A stretch of DNA of 64,000 bases, taken from NCBI GenBank assembly GCA_023388995.1, contig JAEWFD010000045.1:87254-151253 (forward strand), in the 5' to 3' direction. Source of the stretch: Bacillota bacterium. GTDB taxonomy: Bacteria; Bacillota_I; Bacilli_A; Erysipelotrichales; Erysipelotrichaceae. Numbering within the stretch: the stretch's first letter is position 1; each line of letters starts with the position of its first letter. A program made the position numbers and the translations under genes. This document shows, piece after piece, positions 51,794 through 59,698 of the stretch. Under the pieces are notes generated by a model. It ran no database searches, was not told where the DNA came from, and saw only the letters and a list, made by a program, of their open reading frames with translations.

Positions 51794-52873
51794 CTACTTT
51801 AAATATTTTGCATATTTCTCGATATTTCGTAAATGCTCTGCATAGGTTTTCGCATAATAATTCTTGCGATCTCCTTTGACATCACTGATAAAATATAAAT
51901 AGTCTGATTTCGTCGGATGAAAGGTTGCTTCCAGCGCATCCAGTCCCGGATTGGAGATTGGGCCGATCGGCAAAGCATTCACATAATATGTATTGTACGG
52001 CGAATTAATGTCTATATTGTACTCACAATCTTGCCATGACTTGTAATCATCATACAAGGCATAGCAAACCGTTGCACTTGCTTGAATTGGCATGCTGATG
52101 GACAGACGTTTAAAGAAAATGCCCGCCACCATTTTCATATCCGTTGGATTGTTCGCTTCAAACTGCACCAGTGAAGCCATTGTCATCAATTCGAATATAG
52201 AAAAAGAAGACTCCTCGATTTCCGTTTCAAATTGTGCCAGTATCTTTTTTGTTTGATCCAGCATCTTGATCGTTACATCGCGGGCTGTCGTATTCGCATA
52301 GAAATAATAAGTTTCCGGATACAGAAACCCTTCTAACGGAATAAACAATTCCTTTCGGTAGATATCTTCTGTCAGAAAATCATACGTCGCAATCATCTCA
52401 TCCAAAAAAACTTTGTCGCTCCAAAGAGCCAGCAGTTCTACTGCCGTTACATTGGTTTGCTCCGCAATCTTCACAGCGATATTTTTAGCCCACGTTCCTT
52501 CCGGAATCGTCACCAGCACTTGATTCACAACAGCGTTATTTCCCGCCACGAATGATAAGATCTCCGCCAGCGACCAGCTCTTGTCAATCTGATAAGTACC
52601 AGCCCGGATAGGGTCTATTTTGTTGAGACGGGTGTATAATTTCCCGATCATGCTGCTTGGAATCATCTTCTGGGCTTCCAGGTTATCTAAAACTTGATTT
52701 ACCGTTGATCCATTTTCAATTTTAAACTCTACAAGTTCCGACTGCGACTGGATAGGCCCGATCTTGCTTTGATAGTACTGGACACCACCAAATCCTGCCA
52801 ATATAACAACCACAATCAGAACTGCGAAGATGCGCAGGAACTGTGGCTTACGCCTCTTCACTCGCAAACTCAT
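51794..52873 (-). CDS. mltG: MltG/YceG-family protein with altered active-site region
   Basis: Endolytic transglycosylase family that cuts nascent glycan strands. 359 residues: basic N-terminus, one membrane helix (IFAVLIVVVILAGFGGVQYY), LysM-like domain, then the YceG domain. The usual active-site pattern (ASIVEKE ... LQSDPTV) reads ASLVQFEA ... IQASATV here, and the C-terminal GHxF element reads DRKNYY, so activity is doubtful. The ATG at 52873 (GGAG nine bases before) is preferred to a TTG at 52900; it overlaps the upstream gene by 26 bases. Confidence 0.85.
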   Translation of the reverse strand: MSLRVKRRKPQFLRIFAVLIVVVILAGFGGVQYYQSKIGPIQSQSELVEFKIENGSTVNQVLDNLEAQKMIPSSMIGKLYTRLNKIDPIRAGTYQIDKSWSLAEILSFVAGNNAVVNQVLVTIPEGTWAKNIAVKIAEQTNVTAVELLALWSDKVFLDEMIATYDFLTEDIYRKELFIPLEGFLYPETYYFYANTTARDVTIKMLDQTKKILAQFETEIEESSFSIFELMTMASLVQFEANNPTDMKMVAGIFFKRLSISMPIQASATVCYALYDDYKSWQDCEYNIDINSPYNTYYVNALPIGPISNPGLDALEATFHPTKSDYLYFISDVKGDRKNYYAKTYAEHLRNIEKYAKYLK

Positions 52874-53108
52874 CTTGATATGCTCCAAATACTTCTTCAA
52901 TCATTTCCCATTCCGTTGGATCTTCTACAGCGAATAAGTTGCCTTCTTCGTCATAGCTAGAAGCAAAAACTTCACCGGATTCATCATTGGGATTGGTATA
53001 CAAGACATATTTCTTGCCGCGGTTTTCATCATCAAAGGTAAACAAAATCTCCATTTCAATTTCCTGATTGTTTTGATCGACGACGATCAAGCGTTTGTTA
53101 TCTTCCAT
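52848..53108 (-). CDS. DUF1292 family protein
   Basis: 86-residue very acidic cytoplasmic protein (FTFDDENRGKKYVLYTNPND), family of unknown function that normally lies between ruvX and mltG, as Bacillus yrzB. ATG at 53108 with AAAGGAGAA upstream. Confidence 0.9.
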   Translation of the reverse strand: MEDNKRLIVVDQNNQEIEMEILFTFDDENRGKKYVLYTNPNDESGEVFASSYDEEGNLFAVEDPTEWEMIEEVFGAYQDEFASEEA

Positions 53109-53142
53109 TGTTCTATTCTCCTTTTGTCCTATTTTCGCACAC

Positions 53143-53163
53143 AAGACGGCCGTCCGCCGTCTT
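53143..53163. repeat. GC-rich hairpin between ruvX and the DUF1292 gene
   Basis: AAGACGGC, 5-base loop, GCCGTCTT. No T tract, so more likely an mRNA processing or stability element than a terminator. Confidence 0.5.
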
Positions 53164-53167
53164 TGGT

Positions 53168-53587
53168 CTATTTATGCTGGCCATCTAAATATCCTTGCAA
53201 GATGGTGACCGCAGCCATCTGGTCAATGACAGCTTTCCGTTTCTTGCGGGATACATCGGCACTGATCAGAATCCGCTGAGCTTGTACCGTCGACAATCGT
53301 TCGTCTACCAGCACGACCTCAACACTACTATTGTGCTCCAGCATCTCTTTAAAATGCATGGAAATTTGTCCCCGCTCCCCAATATCACCATTCATATGCT
53401 TGGGTAAGCCGAGAACAATCTTATGAACCTCATGTTCTTTGATAAGCTGCAGGATGCGTGTTAAGCAACTTTCATAATCTTGATCCCGAAAACGCGTTGT
53501 TTCGACCGGCCGCGCCACCATGCAAAGGGCATCAGAGACCGCAACTCCGCACGTTTTGCTGCCTAAATCTAATCCCAGAATCCTCAT
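53168..53587 (-). CDS. ruvX: Holliday junction resolvase-like YqgF/RuvX
   Basis: 139-residue RNase H-fold nuclease; the family is linked to 16S rRNA 5' maturation and junction resolution. Motifs LDLGSKTCGVAVSD at the start and DERLSTVQAQ near 95. Overlaps the upstream ireB-like gene by four bases. Confidence 0.93.
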   Translation of the reverse strand: MRILGLDLGSKTCGVAVSDALCMVARPVETTRFRDQDYESCLTRILQLIKEHEVHKIVLGLPKHMNGDIGERGQISMHFKEMLEHNSSVEVVLVDERLSTVQAQRILISADVSRKKRKAVIDQMAAVTILQGYLDGQHK

Positions 53588-53847
53588 TCAGTCTCCTCTT
53601 TCAAATAGGCACGAACCAATTCTTCTATAATTTCATGGCGCTCTACTTGCTGGATAATGCTGCGCGCATTTTTATGACTGGAAATATACGCAGGATCATT
53701 GGAGATTAAATAACCTGCCAACTGATTTACTGCATTGTATCCGCGTTCTTCTAAGGCTTCTGTTGTTAAACGTAAAATATGCTTTATATGATCACGACGA
53801 AGTTCTTCTGCACTAAAGGGCATGGTTTCCGTATGTTGTTGTTGCAT
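53584..53847 (-). CDS. IreB-family regulatory protein (UPF0297)
   Basis: 87 residues, helical, family of Bacillus YrzL and enterococcal IreB, a small phosphoprotein acting with the PASTA kinase IreK in Enterococcus. ATG at 53847 with AAAGGAGGCG upstream. First gene of a conserved run to greA. Confidence 0.9.
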   Translation of the reverse strand: MQQQHTETMPFSAEELRRDHIKHILRLTTEALEERGYNAVNQLAGYLISNDPAYISSHKNARSIIQQVERHEIIEELVRAYLKEETE

Positions 53848-53969
53848 AATTTCGCCTCCTTTACTAGTATTGTACAAGATTTTCAAGCAGAATGAAAGAG
53901 CAATTGCATTTATTTAGCGTCGGAAATGATAGATAAGCATTGAATATTCAGAAATTATGCTTCACCCAT

Positions 53970-55469
53970 TCATGCTTCTTCTGCTTCCAGAAATTCCGTT
54001 GTTTCCGTTGTACTTAATTCCTCAATTGACCGCAAGGTTCTGTTGATTGCTCGTGTTCGTTTCCCAACGATTTCTTCCAGTGTTTTGTCAGCGGTCTGAA
54101 TTTGCTTATGAGCTTTATCCAAGATATCACCAAATTTGATAAATTCTGATTTTACTGCACGCAATGTATCCCACACTTCCTGGGAGCGCTGCTCAATTGC
54201 CAAGGTTTTGAAACCCATTTGCAATGAGCTTAAAAAAGCCGAAAGCGTTGTTGCTCCAACCGCAGTCACCTTATATTTATCACGCAGTTCCTCAAACAAT
54301 GCAGCATTTTGCACCACTTCCGCATAGAGCCCTTCCGTTGGCAAAAACATCAATGCAAAGTCCGTTGTCTTCGGCGGAACGATGTACTTGTCATAAATAT
54401 CCTTTGCAAATACCCGAATTTTCTGCGCTAGGGATTTGCGTGCATCTTCTATGCCTTGCTTATCCTGGGCATCCAGCAAGCGATTATAATCCTCAATCGG
54501 AAACTTGGAATCAATCGGCAGTAAAATCGGCATATCTCCGCTTCCAGGCAGTTTGATGGCAAATTCCACACGTTTGTTATTGCTGATTTCCACATTCACT
54601 TCATATTGACTTGGTGCCAAAATATCGGACAGCAGCTTTTCCAGCCGGACTTCCCCATAGGTACCGCGTTCTTTTACATTTGTCAGTGCATTTTTTAAAC
54701 TCTTGGCATCAGCAGCTAAATTCTTCATTTCGCCTAATCCCTGCTGCACGCTGTCCAGCTGCTTGCTGACAAGTTCAAAAGACTGCGCCAGCCGTGTTTC
54801 CAATGTCTTTTGGAGCTTTTCGTCAACAACACCCTGCATTTGTTCCAAACGTTTCTCGTTGCTTTCCTGCAAGGCTTTCATCTTCTGTTCCAGTGTCGCA
54901 TTCACCTTCTCCATAGTTTCTATGTTTCCGGTTTGAATAGACAGCAAGCGAGCATCCAATTGCGCTTGAAATTCGCGCAGCTGCTGATTGGTTTCGACAC
55001 GGCTTGCTTGCAGCGTTTCCTGCGTTTGCATCTGAATGGATGACAAGCGGGCATCCAGCTGGGTGGAAAACTTGCTCAGCTGCTCGTTGGTTTCCGTCCG
55101 GCTATCCTGCAAGGTTTTGCTCAACATGCCATTCGTTCGCTCATTGCCCTCGGCACCGCTTTGCTGCATCTGATTCAGCCGCTGATCAACTTGCATTTGA
55201 AAGTCACGCAGCTGTTTATTGATTTCTTCACGATTGCCCTGCAAGGTGGCTTGCAGGCTGTCTTGCATCATGGAAAAACGCTGAAACTGCTCCGTTGTCC
55301 CTGCTGCAAGCTGCTTGGCCACAGTATCCCGCTGTTCTTCCCCGTTCTGCTTCAAAAATGCCTGCATATTTGCATGCTGATCCTTTTTAGCGAGCAGCAC
55401 AAGCAAACCAGCAATAAAGAGCAGCAATACAATCATTGCAATATTCATAATCAATTGTAATTCACTCAT
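53970..55469 (-). CDS. rmuC: DNA recombination protein RmuC
   Basis: 499 residues: an N-terminal membrane helix (IAMIVLLLFIAGLLVLLAK), a long Gln-rich coiled coil with internal repeats (SRTETNEQL, ASRVETNQQL) of about 200 residues, then the RmuC domain (LPGSGDMPILLPIDSKFPIE). Thought to limit recombination or inversion at short repeats. Inserted between alaS and ireB relative to Bacillus. Confidence 0.92.
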   Translation of the reverse strand: MSELQLIMNIAMIVLLLFIAGLLVLLAKKDQHANMQAFLKQNGEEQRDTVAKQLAAGTTEQFQRFSMMQDSLQATLQGNREEINKQLRDFQMQVDQRLNQMQQSGAEGNERTNGMLSKTLQDSRTETNEQLSKFSTQLDARLSSIQMQTQETLQASRVETNQQLREFQAQLDARLLSIQTGNIETMEKVNATLEQKMKALQESNEKRLEQMQGVVDEKLQKTLETRLAQSFELVSKQLDSVQQGLGEMKNLAADAKSLKNALTNVKERGTYGEVRLEKLLSDILAPSQYEVNVEISNNKRVEFAIKLPGSGDMPILLPIDSKFPIEDYNRLLDAQDKQGIEDARKSLAQKIRVFAKDIYDKYIVPPKTTDFALMFLPTEGLYAEVVQNAALFEELRDKYKVTAVGATTLSAFLSSLQMGFKTLAIEQRSQEVWDTLRAVKSEFIKFGDILDKAHKQIQTADKTLEEIVGKRTRAINRTLRSIEELSTTETTEFLEAEEA

Positions 55470-55578
55470 ACCTATCTATCCCCTTCTTTTTATTCTAGCA
55501 TTGTAACTTGCTTTTTCCTGTATTCTCTCAAATCATGCATAACCGTCTTCATTCTAACACAACCAGCTTTAAAATGAA

Positions 55579-55596
55579 AAGGCACATTCGTGCCCT
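55579..55596 (-). terminator. Terminator of alaS
   Basis: GGCAC, loop GAAT, GTGCC, TTTT on the minus strand, right after the alaS stop. Confidence 0.75.
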
Positions 55597-55602
55597 TCCT
55601 TC

Positions 55603-58224
55603 TTATGCTGCTAATTTTTGTTTTAGCTGTTCAATTGCTGCCGCTGCTTTGCTGCTGTCTTTGCCGCCTGCTTGCGCCAAATCATCACGGCCGCCGCCTC
55701 TGCCATCACACATTGCAGCCAGTTCCTTCACTAAGCTTCCAGCATGCAATTTTGGATTCAAGTCTTTGGTAACGCCGACCACAAAGGTAACAGCGCCATC
55801 CTGAATGCTGGTCAGCACTACGACAAGCGAACCTGCTTTTTCCTTCAATGTGCTTGCCAGCGATTTCATATCTTCCACATTCATATTGGAAAGTGTCAAG
55901 AAAATACTTGGAACTGTTCCGATCATCTCTTTTTGTGCAAGATATTCATTCGCTTTGAGGGTAATCAGCTGCGATTGCAGTTGGGCATGCTCTTTGCGAA
56001 GTGCCGCAAAATCTTGCAGCAGCGCCGCTACTTTCTTATCTACCCCGTCCAGGCTTGTCATCTTTAAGGAAGAAGCGATTTCAGACAGCGTTGTTTCCAA
56101 GCCTTTAAATTCTTCATATGCATGATATGCCGTTGTACCGGTAATCCGCCGGATACCCGAACCAATGCTCTCTTCGGACTGCAGCTTGAAGACCCCAATT
56201 TCTGCCGTATTAGAGACATGAGTACCGCCGCATAATTCTTTGGAGAAAGATCCCATCGAAACCACCCGTACTTCATCTTCATATTTTTCGTCAAACAATG
56301 CCATTGCTCCCGAAGTCTTTGCAGCCTCAATATTCATCAACTGCGTCTGCACATCAAGATGCTTTGCAATTTCACGGTTTACGATCTGTTCAATTGCAGC
56401 AAGCTGCTCGTCTTTTACCTTTTCAAAATGGGTGAAGTCGAAGCGCATATATGCATCACAAACATAGCTGCCTGCTTGCCCGATATGCGTGCCAACAACC
56501 TGCCGCAAAGCTGCTTGCAGCAGATGGGTCACACTATGATTGGCTTTGATTGCATTGCGCAGATCTTCATCTACCTGCAACGCAAAGCGATCACCCATGC
56601 GAATGCTGCCTTGCTTCACGGAAACTTTGTGCAAGTGCTGCTTGTGCGGTGCTTTTCGTACATCAGATACAAGAGCCATGGTACCTTCATTCGATAAAAC
56701 ACCATGATCTGCTACTTGTCCGCCGCTTTCTGCATAGAATGGTGTTTGATCAAAGATCACTTCACCTTCATCAGTTAATTCTTCTACTTTAACCCCCTGC
56801 TTGAACAGCCCGATTACAGTTCCTTCGGCACGAAGTGTTTCATAGCCCAAGAAGGTACTTGCAGCTGTAAAATTCATCAAGTCGATTGCCTGGCTGGACA
56901 TCGATTCGCCTTCATCGCGAGCATCCCGCGCTCTTTGGCGCTGCTGTTCCATTTCCAGATGGAAGCCTGCTTCATCCACATCATAGCCATGTTCATTGGC
57001 CATTTCCACAGTCAGCTCCAATGGGAATCCATAGGTATCATACATTTTGAAGGCAACGGCACCGTCAATCAGCTTGGATGTTTGTGCTGCGATTACATCC
57101 ATCATTAATTTCTCACCCTCATTCAACGTAGCGATAAAGCGTTCTTCTTCTGCCTTCACCAGCTTTTGAATGTAGCTTGTTTTTTCTTCCAGATAACCAT
57201 AGAACTCCTTCATGGTATCTACCACAACCGGTACCAATTGATCCATGAATACCCCTTGAATCCCAATTTTGCGAGCATAGCGCACTGCTCTGCGCAAAAT
57301 GCGGCGGAGTACATAACCACGTCCTTCATTGCTGAACAGCGCACCGTCAGCCAATGCAAATGTAACTGTACGAACATGATCCGCAATGACACAATAACTC
57401 ATTCTGGTTTCTGCGGAATATGGCTTTGCTGCCAATGCTTCGGTTTTGCGAATCATCGGTGTAAATAAATCCGTATCAAAGTTGGTTGGAACATTTTGCA
57501 CAATACTGACTAAACGTTCCAGTCCCATGCCGGTATCAATATTCTTTTGCGGCAATTCTTTGAACTCTTTGCGGTCTACGCCCTCTTTTGCATCATATTG
57601 CGAAAATACCACATTCCATACTTCCAAGTAACGTTCATTCTCCCGTTCTTCAAAGAATAACGGTTCACCGATTCCTTCCGGATCATATGCTTCGCCACGG
57701 TCATAATAAATTTCGGTATTTGGTCCTGAAGGCCCTTCACCGATCTGCCAGTAGTTTTCCTCCGACTTCAAAATACGGGATGGGGAAACACCCATTTTGG
57801 TAGTCCAAATGCGGTATGCTTCGCTGTCATCCGGATGAATCGTAATATACATCTTATCTTTCGGAAAGCCAATCCAATTCTCATCTGTCAGAAAAGTCCA
57901 CGCAAATGCGATTGCTTCTTCTTTGAAATAATCACCGATAGAAAAATTTCCCAGCATTTCAAAGAAGGTATGATGCCGCGCTGTCTTGCCGACATTCTCA
58001 ATATCATTGGTACGAATTGATTTTTGCGCATTGCAGATGCGGTTGCTTTTCGGTTTGACAGAACCGTCAAAATATTTTTTCAATGCTGCAACACCGGAAT
58101 TAATCCAAAGCAGAGTTGGATCATTGTGCGGGATCAAGGAAGCACCTGGCTCCACCATATGCCCCTGCTGTTCGAAATACGTTAGAAATAACTGCCGGAT
58201 TTCATTTCCTGTTCTTTGTTTCAT
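55603..58224 (-). CDS. alaS: Alanyl-tRNA synthetase
   Basis: Charges tRNA-Ala and edits mischarged tRNA. 873 residues: class II core (GASLIPHNDPTLLWINSG, RHHTFFEMLGNFSIGDYF), editing domain with HSVTHLLQAALR and CGGTH zinc residues, and C-terminal DHHA1 domain (GRGGGRDDLAQAGG). ATG at 58224 with GGAGGAAAG upstream, directly after a T-box leader; upstream in-frame ATG lies inside the leader terminator. Expression controlled by tRNA-Ala charging. Confidence 0.96.
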   Translation of the reverse strand: MKQRTGNEIRQLFLTYFEQQGHMVEPGASLIPHNDPTLLWINSGVAALKKYFDGSVKPKSNRICNAQKSIRTNDIENVGKTARHHTFFEMLGNFSIGDYFKEEAIAFAWTFLTDENWIGFPKDKMYITIHPDDSEAYRIWTTKMGVSPSRILKSEENYWQIGEGPSGPNTEIYYDRGEAYDPEGIGEPLFFEERENERYLEVWNVVFSQYDAKEGVDRKEFKELPQKNIDTGMGLERLVSIVQNVPTNFDTDLFTPMIRKTEALAAKPYSAETRMSYCVIADHVRTVTFALADGALFSNEGRGYVLRRILRRAVRYARKIGIQGVFMDQLVPVVVDTMKEFYGYLEEKTSYIQKLVKAEEERFIATLNEGEKLMMDVIAAQTSKLIDGAVAFKMYDTYGFPLELTVEMANEHGYDVDEAGFHLEMEQQRQRARDARDEGESMSSQAIDLMNFTAASTFLGYETLRAEGTVIGLFKQGVKVEELTDEGEVIFDQTPFYAESGGQVADHGVLSNEGTMALVSDVRKAPHKQHLHKVSVKQGSIRMGDRFALQVDEDLRNAIKANHSVTHLLQAALRQVVGTHIGQAGSYVCDAYMRFDFTHFEKVKDEQLAAIEQIVNREIAKHLDVQTQLMNIEAAKTSGAMALFDEKYEDEVRVVSMGSFSKELCGGTHVSNTAEIGVFKLQSEESIGSGIRRITGTTAYHAYEEFKGLETTLSEIASSLKMTSLDGVDKKVAALLQDFAALRKEHAQLQSQLITLKANEYLAQKEMIGTVPSIFLTLSNMNVEDMKSLASTLKEKAGSLVVVLTSIQDGAVTFVVGVTKDLNPKLHAGSLVKELAAMCDGRGGGRDDLAQAGGKDSSKAAAAIEQLKQKLAA

Positions 58225-58227
58225 ACT

Positions 58228-58455
58228 TTCCTCCATAAAAAAAGGTACCCTGCTCAGGAACGTCAATGACGCGGTACCATCCTGTTTCATGCCCGAACCG
58301 GCGCATGCATCTCTTGTCCTGATAACGCTAGGATAGCGTAAGTTTTCTTCACTCCGAAGTAGCTTTCACTGCATCCGCCAAGAAACTTTCACCAGCCGTT
58401 TCCTCTCTGTATAGCGCTGTTGCATTTACTTCTCTTCATCATCGATTTCGATCTC
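58228..58455 (-). promoter_or_regulatory. T-box riboswitch (tRNA-Ala) leader of alaS
   Basis: Contains the T-box AGGATGGTACCGCG (58270-58283), an alanine specifier GCU (58361-58363, in GAAAGCTACTT), the typical AGAGAGGAAACGGCTGGTGAAAG stem I region in part, and a terminator GGTACC ... GGTACC plus seven T at 58237-58278. Uncharged tRNA-Ala should bind and prevent termination. The 5' part overlaps the end of the upstream transporter gene. Confidence 0.92.
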
Positions 58456-59511
58456 GTCGATATTATACCACACCTCTTCCCAACTGCCAACTGTTTCAAT
58501 CTTGGAAGATACAATATAAGAACGATAGGCGATCTGGACAATGGCAGCCAGAATCGGTGCCAGCACCATTCCAAAGAAACCAAGCCAGGCACTTGTGATA
58601 AACATCATCGTCAATGTCAGAATCGGCCGCAAATCCATTGTCTTTTTGAAAATAAACGGCTGCACATAATTAGATTCCATTTGCTGGATCAGCCAGATAA
58701 TCAAAACAATCAACCAAGGATTTTGATAAGTAACCATGCTAACCATCACGACAATTAACGTACCAATCGTCGGACCAATGTAAGGCAGCATATTCAGCAA
58801 ACTCAAAATCGTTGCATATAAAAGCGGGCTGGGAAATTGCAACAGCAAAAAAGCAATGAAAAAAGTCACCAATAAAAACAGCATATCCAAGCTCATGCCA
58901 AGCAAATACCGGCCCATTACATTGGAACAAGTTTTTCCAAACCGAATCAGCTGTTTTTCATTCTTCAAATGCGCACGCTTAAACAAATGAAAGAACAAGC
59001 TCTGATCAAGCGAAATAAAATATCCTGCAAGGTATCCGAAAACCAGCCGGTTGACTGTAGTCGAGACACTGACAATCGTACTGAGGGCTATGGCATAGCC
59101 TTGCGACATAATCGACTGCCAGGAGGTGCTGGCGGATACGGGACGAATTGCATCTTGCGAAAGAAACTGTTCCAGATACTGCAAGATCTGCGGCAGATAG
59201 CTCAAAAACACCTGCAGCTGCGTATATAGCAATGGTCCCACTAATATCATGATCGAAACCACTGCCAAAATGCCAATGCCATAGACAAGCGTTACTGCCA
59301 GAAAGCGGTTGGTATGTACTTGCAGCTTTGAAATTCCATGTTCTAGTAAAAAAGCAATCACGATGCCAATCATGATTGGAATTAAAGCATCATACAATGC
59401 TACCAAATATGGCCAAATACCGGCAAGCTGCAAAAGCAGCACAAACAAAACCGCCGATAATAAGACAAAGACATACGAGCGCGACTGACGAACAATGTGA
59501 TCTAATTTCAT
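58426..59511 (-). CDS. AI-2E family transporter (permease)
   Basis: 361-residue polytopic membrane protein with the typical family pattern (SLLNMLPYIGPTIGTLIVV near the last third) and eight or so helices. Position before alaS matches Bacillus yrrI. Its acidic C-terminal tail is encoded by DNA that also contains the alaS promoter and T-box 5' end. Substrate unproven; the family name reflects E. coli TqsA. The start at 59511 is preceded by the hairpin at 59512-59533, whose 3' arm supplies the only G-rich ribosome site. Confidence 0.9.
   Translation of the reverse strand: MKLDHIVRQSRSYVFVLLSAVLFVLLLQLAGIWPYLVALYDALIPIMIGIVIAFLLEHGISKLQVHTNRFLAVTLVYGIGILAVVSIMILVGPLLYTQLQVFLSYLPQILQYLEQFLSQDAIRPVSASTSWQSIMSQGYAIALSTIVSVSTTVNRLVFGYLAGYFISLDQSLFFHLFKRAHLKNEKQLIRFGKTCSNVMGRYLLGMSLDMLFLLVTFFIAFLLLQFPSPLLYATILSLLNMLPYIGPTIGTLIVVMVSMVTYQNPWLIVLIIWLIQQMESNYVQPFIFKKTMDLRPILTLTMMFITSAWLGFFGMVLAPILAAIVQIAYRSYIVSSKIETVGSWEEVWYNIDEIEIDDEEK
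58462..58490 (-). promoter_or_regulatory. alaS promoter inside the upstream coding sequence
   Basis: TTGGCA at 58485-58490, 17-base spacer, TATAAT at 58462-58467 with TGG before it, within the last 20 codons of the AI-2E family gene; it starts the T-box transcript. Confidence 0.85.
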
Positions 59512-59533
59512 AAAAAACCCCGCATCCGGGGTT
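59512..59533 (-). terminator. Hairpin between small gene and AI-2E family gene
   Basis: AACCCCG, loop GATG, CGGGGTT, then TTTT on the minus strand. The first arm holds the stop region of the 53-codon gene; the second arm GGGG is the only Shine-Dalgarno candidate of the next gene, six T before its ATG. Confidence 0.75.
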
Positions 59534-59693
59534 ACATGAAATGATCCATCACTCGCATCGAGCGCTTCATTTTCCGTTTGGTTTTCGCATAATAATGGGA
59601 AAGATCATCCAGCTCATTCTCGTAATTCATGGCAACATACATGCCCGCTGCAATACCCATCATAAATGCCGTTGTCTTGCATACTAATTTCAT
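59532..59693 (-). CDS. Small 53-residue protein downstream of recD2
   Basis: Starts MKLVCKTTAFMMGIAAGMYV, one short hydrophobic helix, then a basic tail (YYAKTKRKMKRSMRVMDHFM). GAGGAG lies upstream, over the recD2 stop. Bacillus has a small gene (yrzQ, DUF3918) at this place with similar design; homology is inferred from position only. Confidence 0.7.
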   Translation of the reverse strand: MKLVCKTTAFMMGIAAGMYVAMNYENELDDLSHYYAKTKRKMKRSMRVMDHFM

Positions 59694-59698
59694 CGTCA

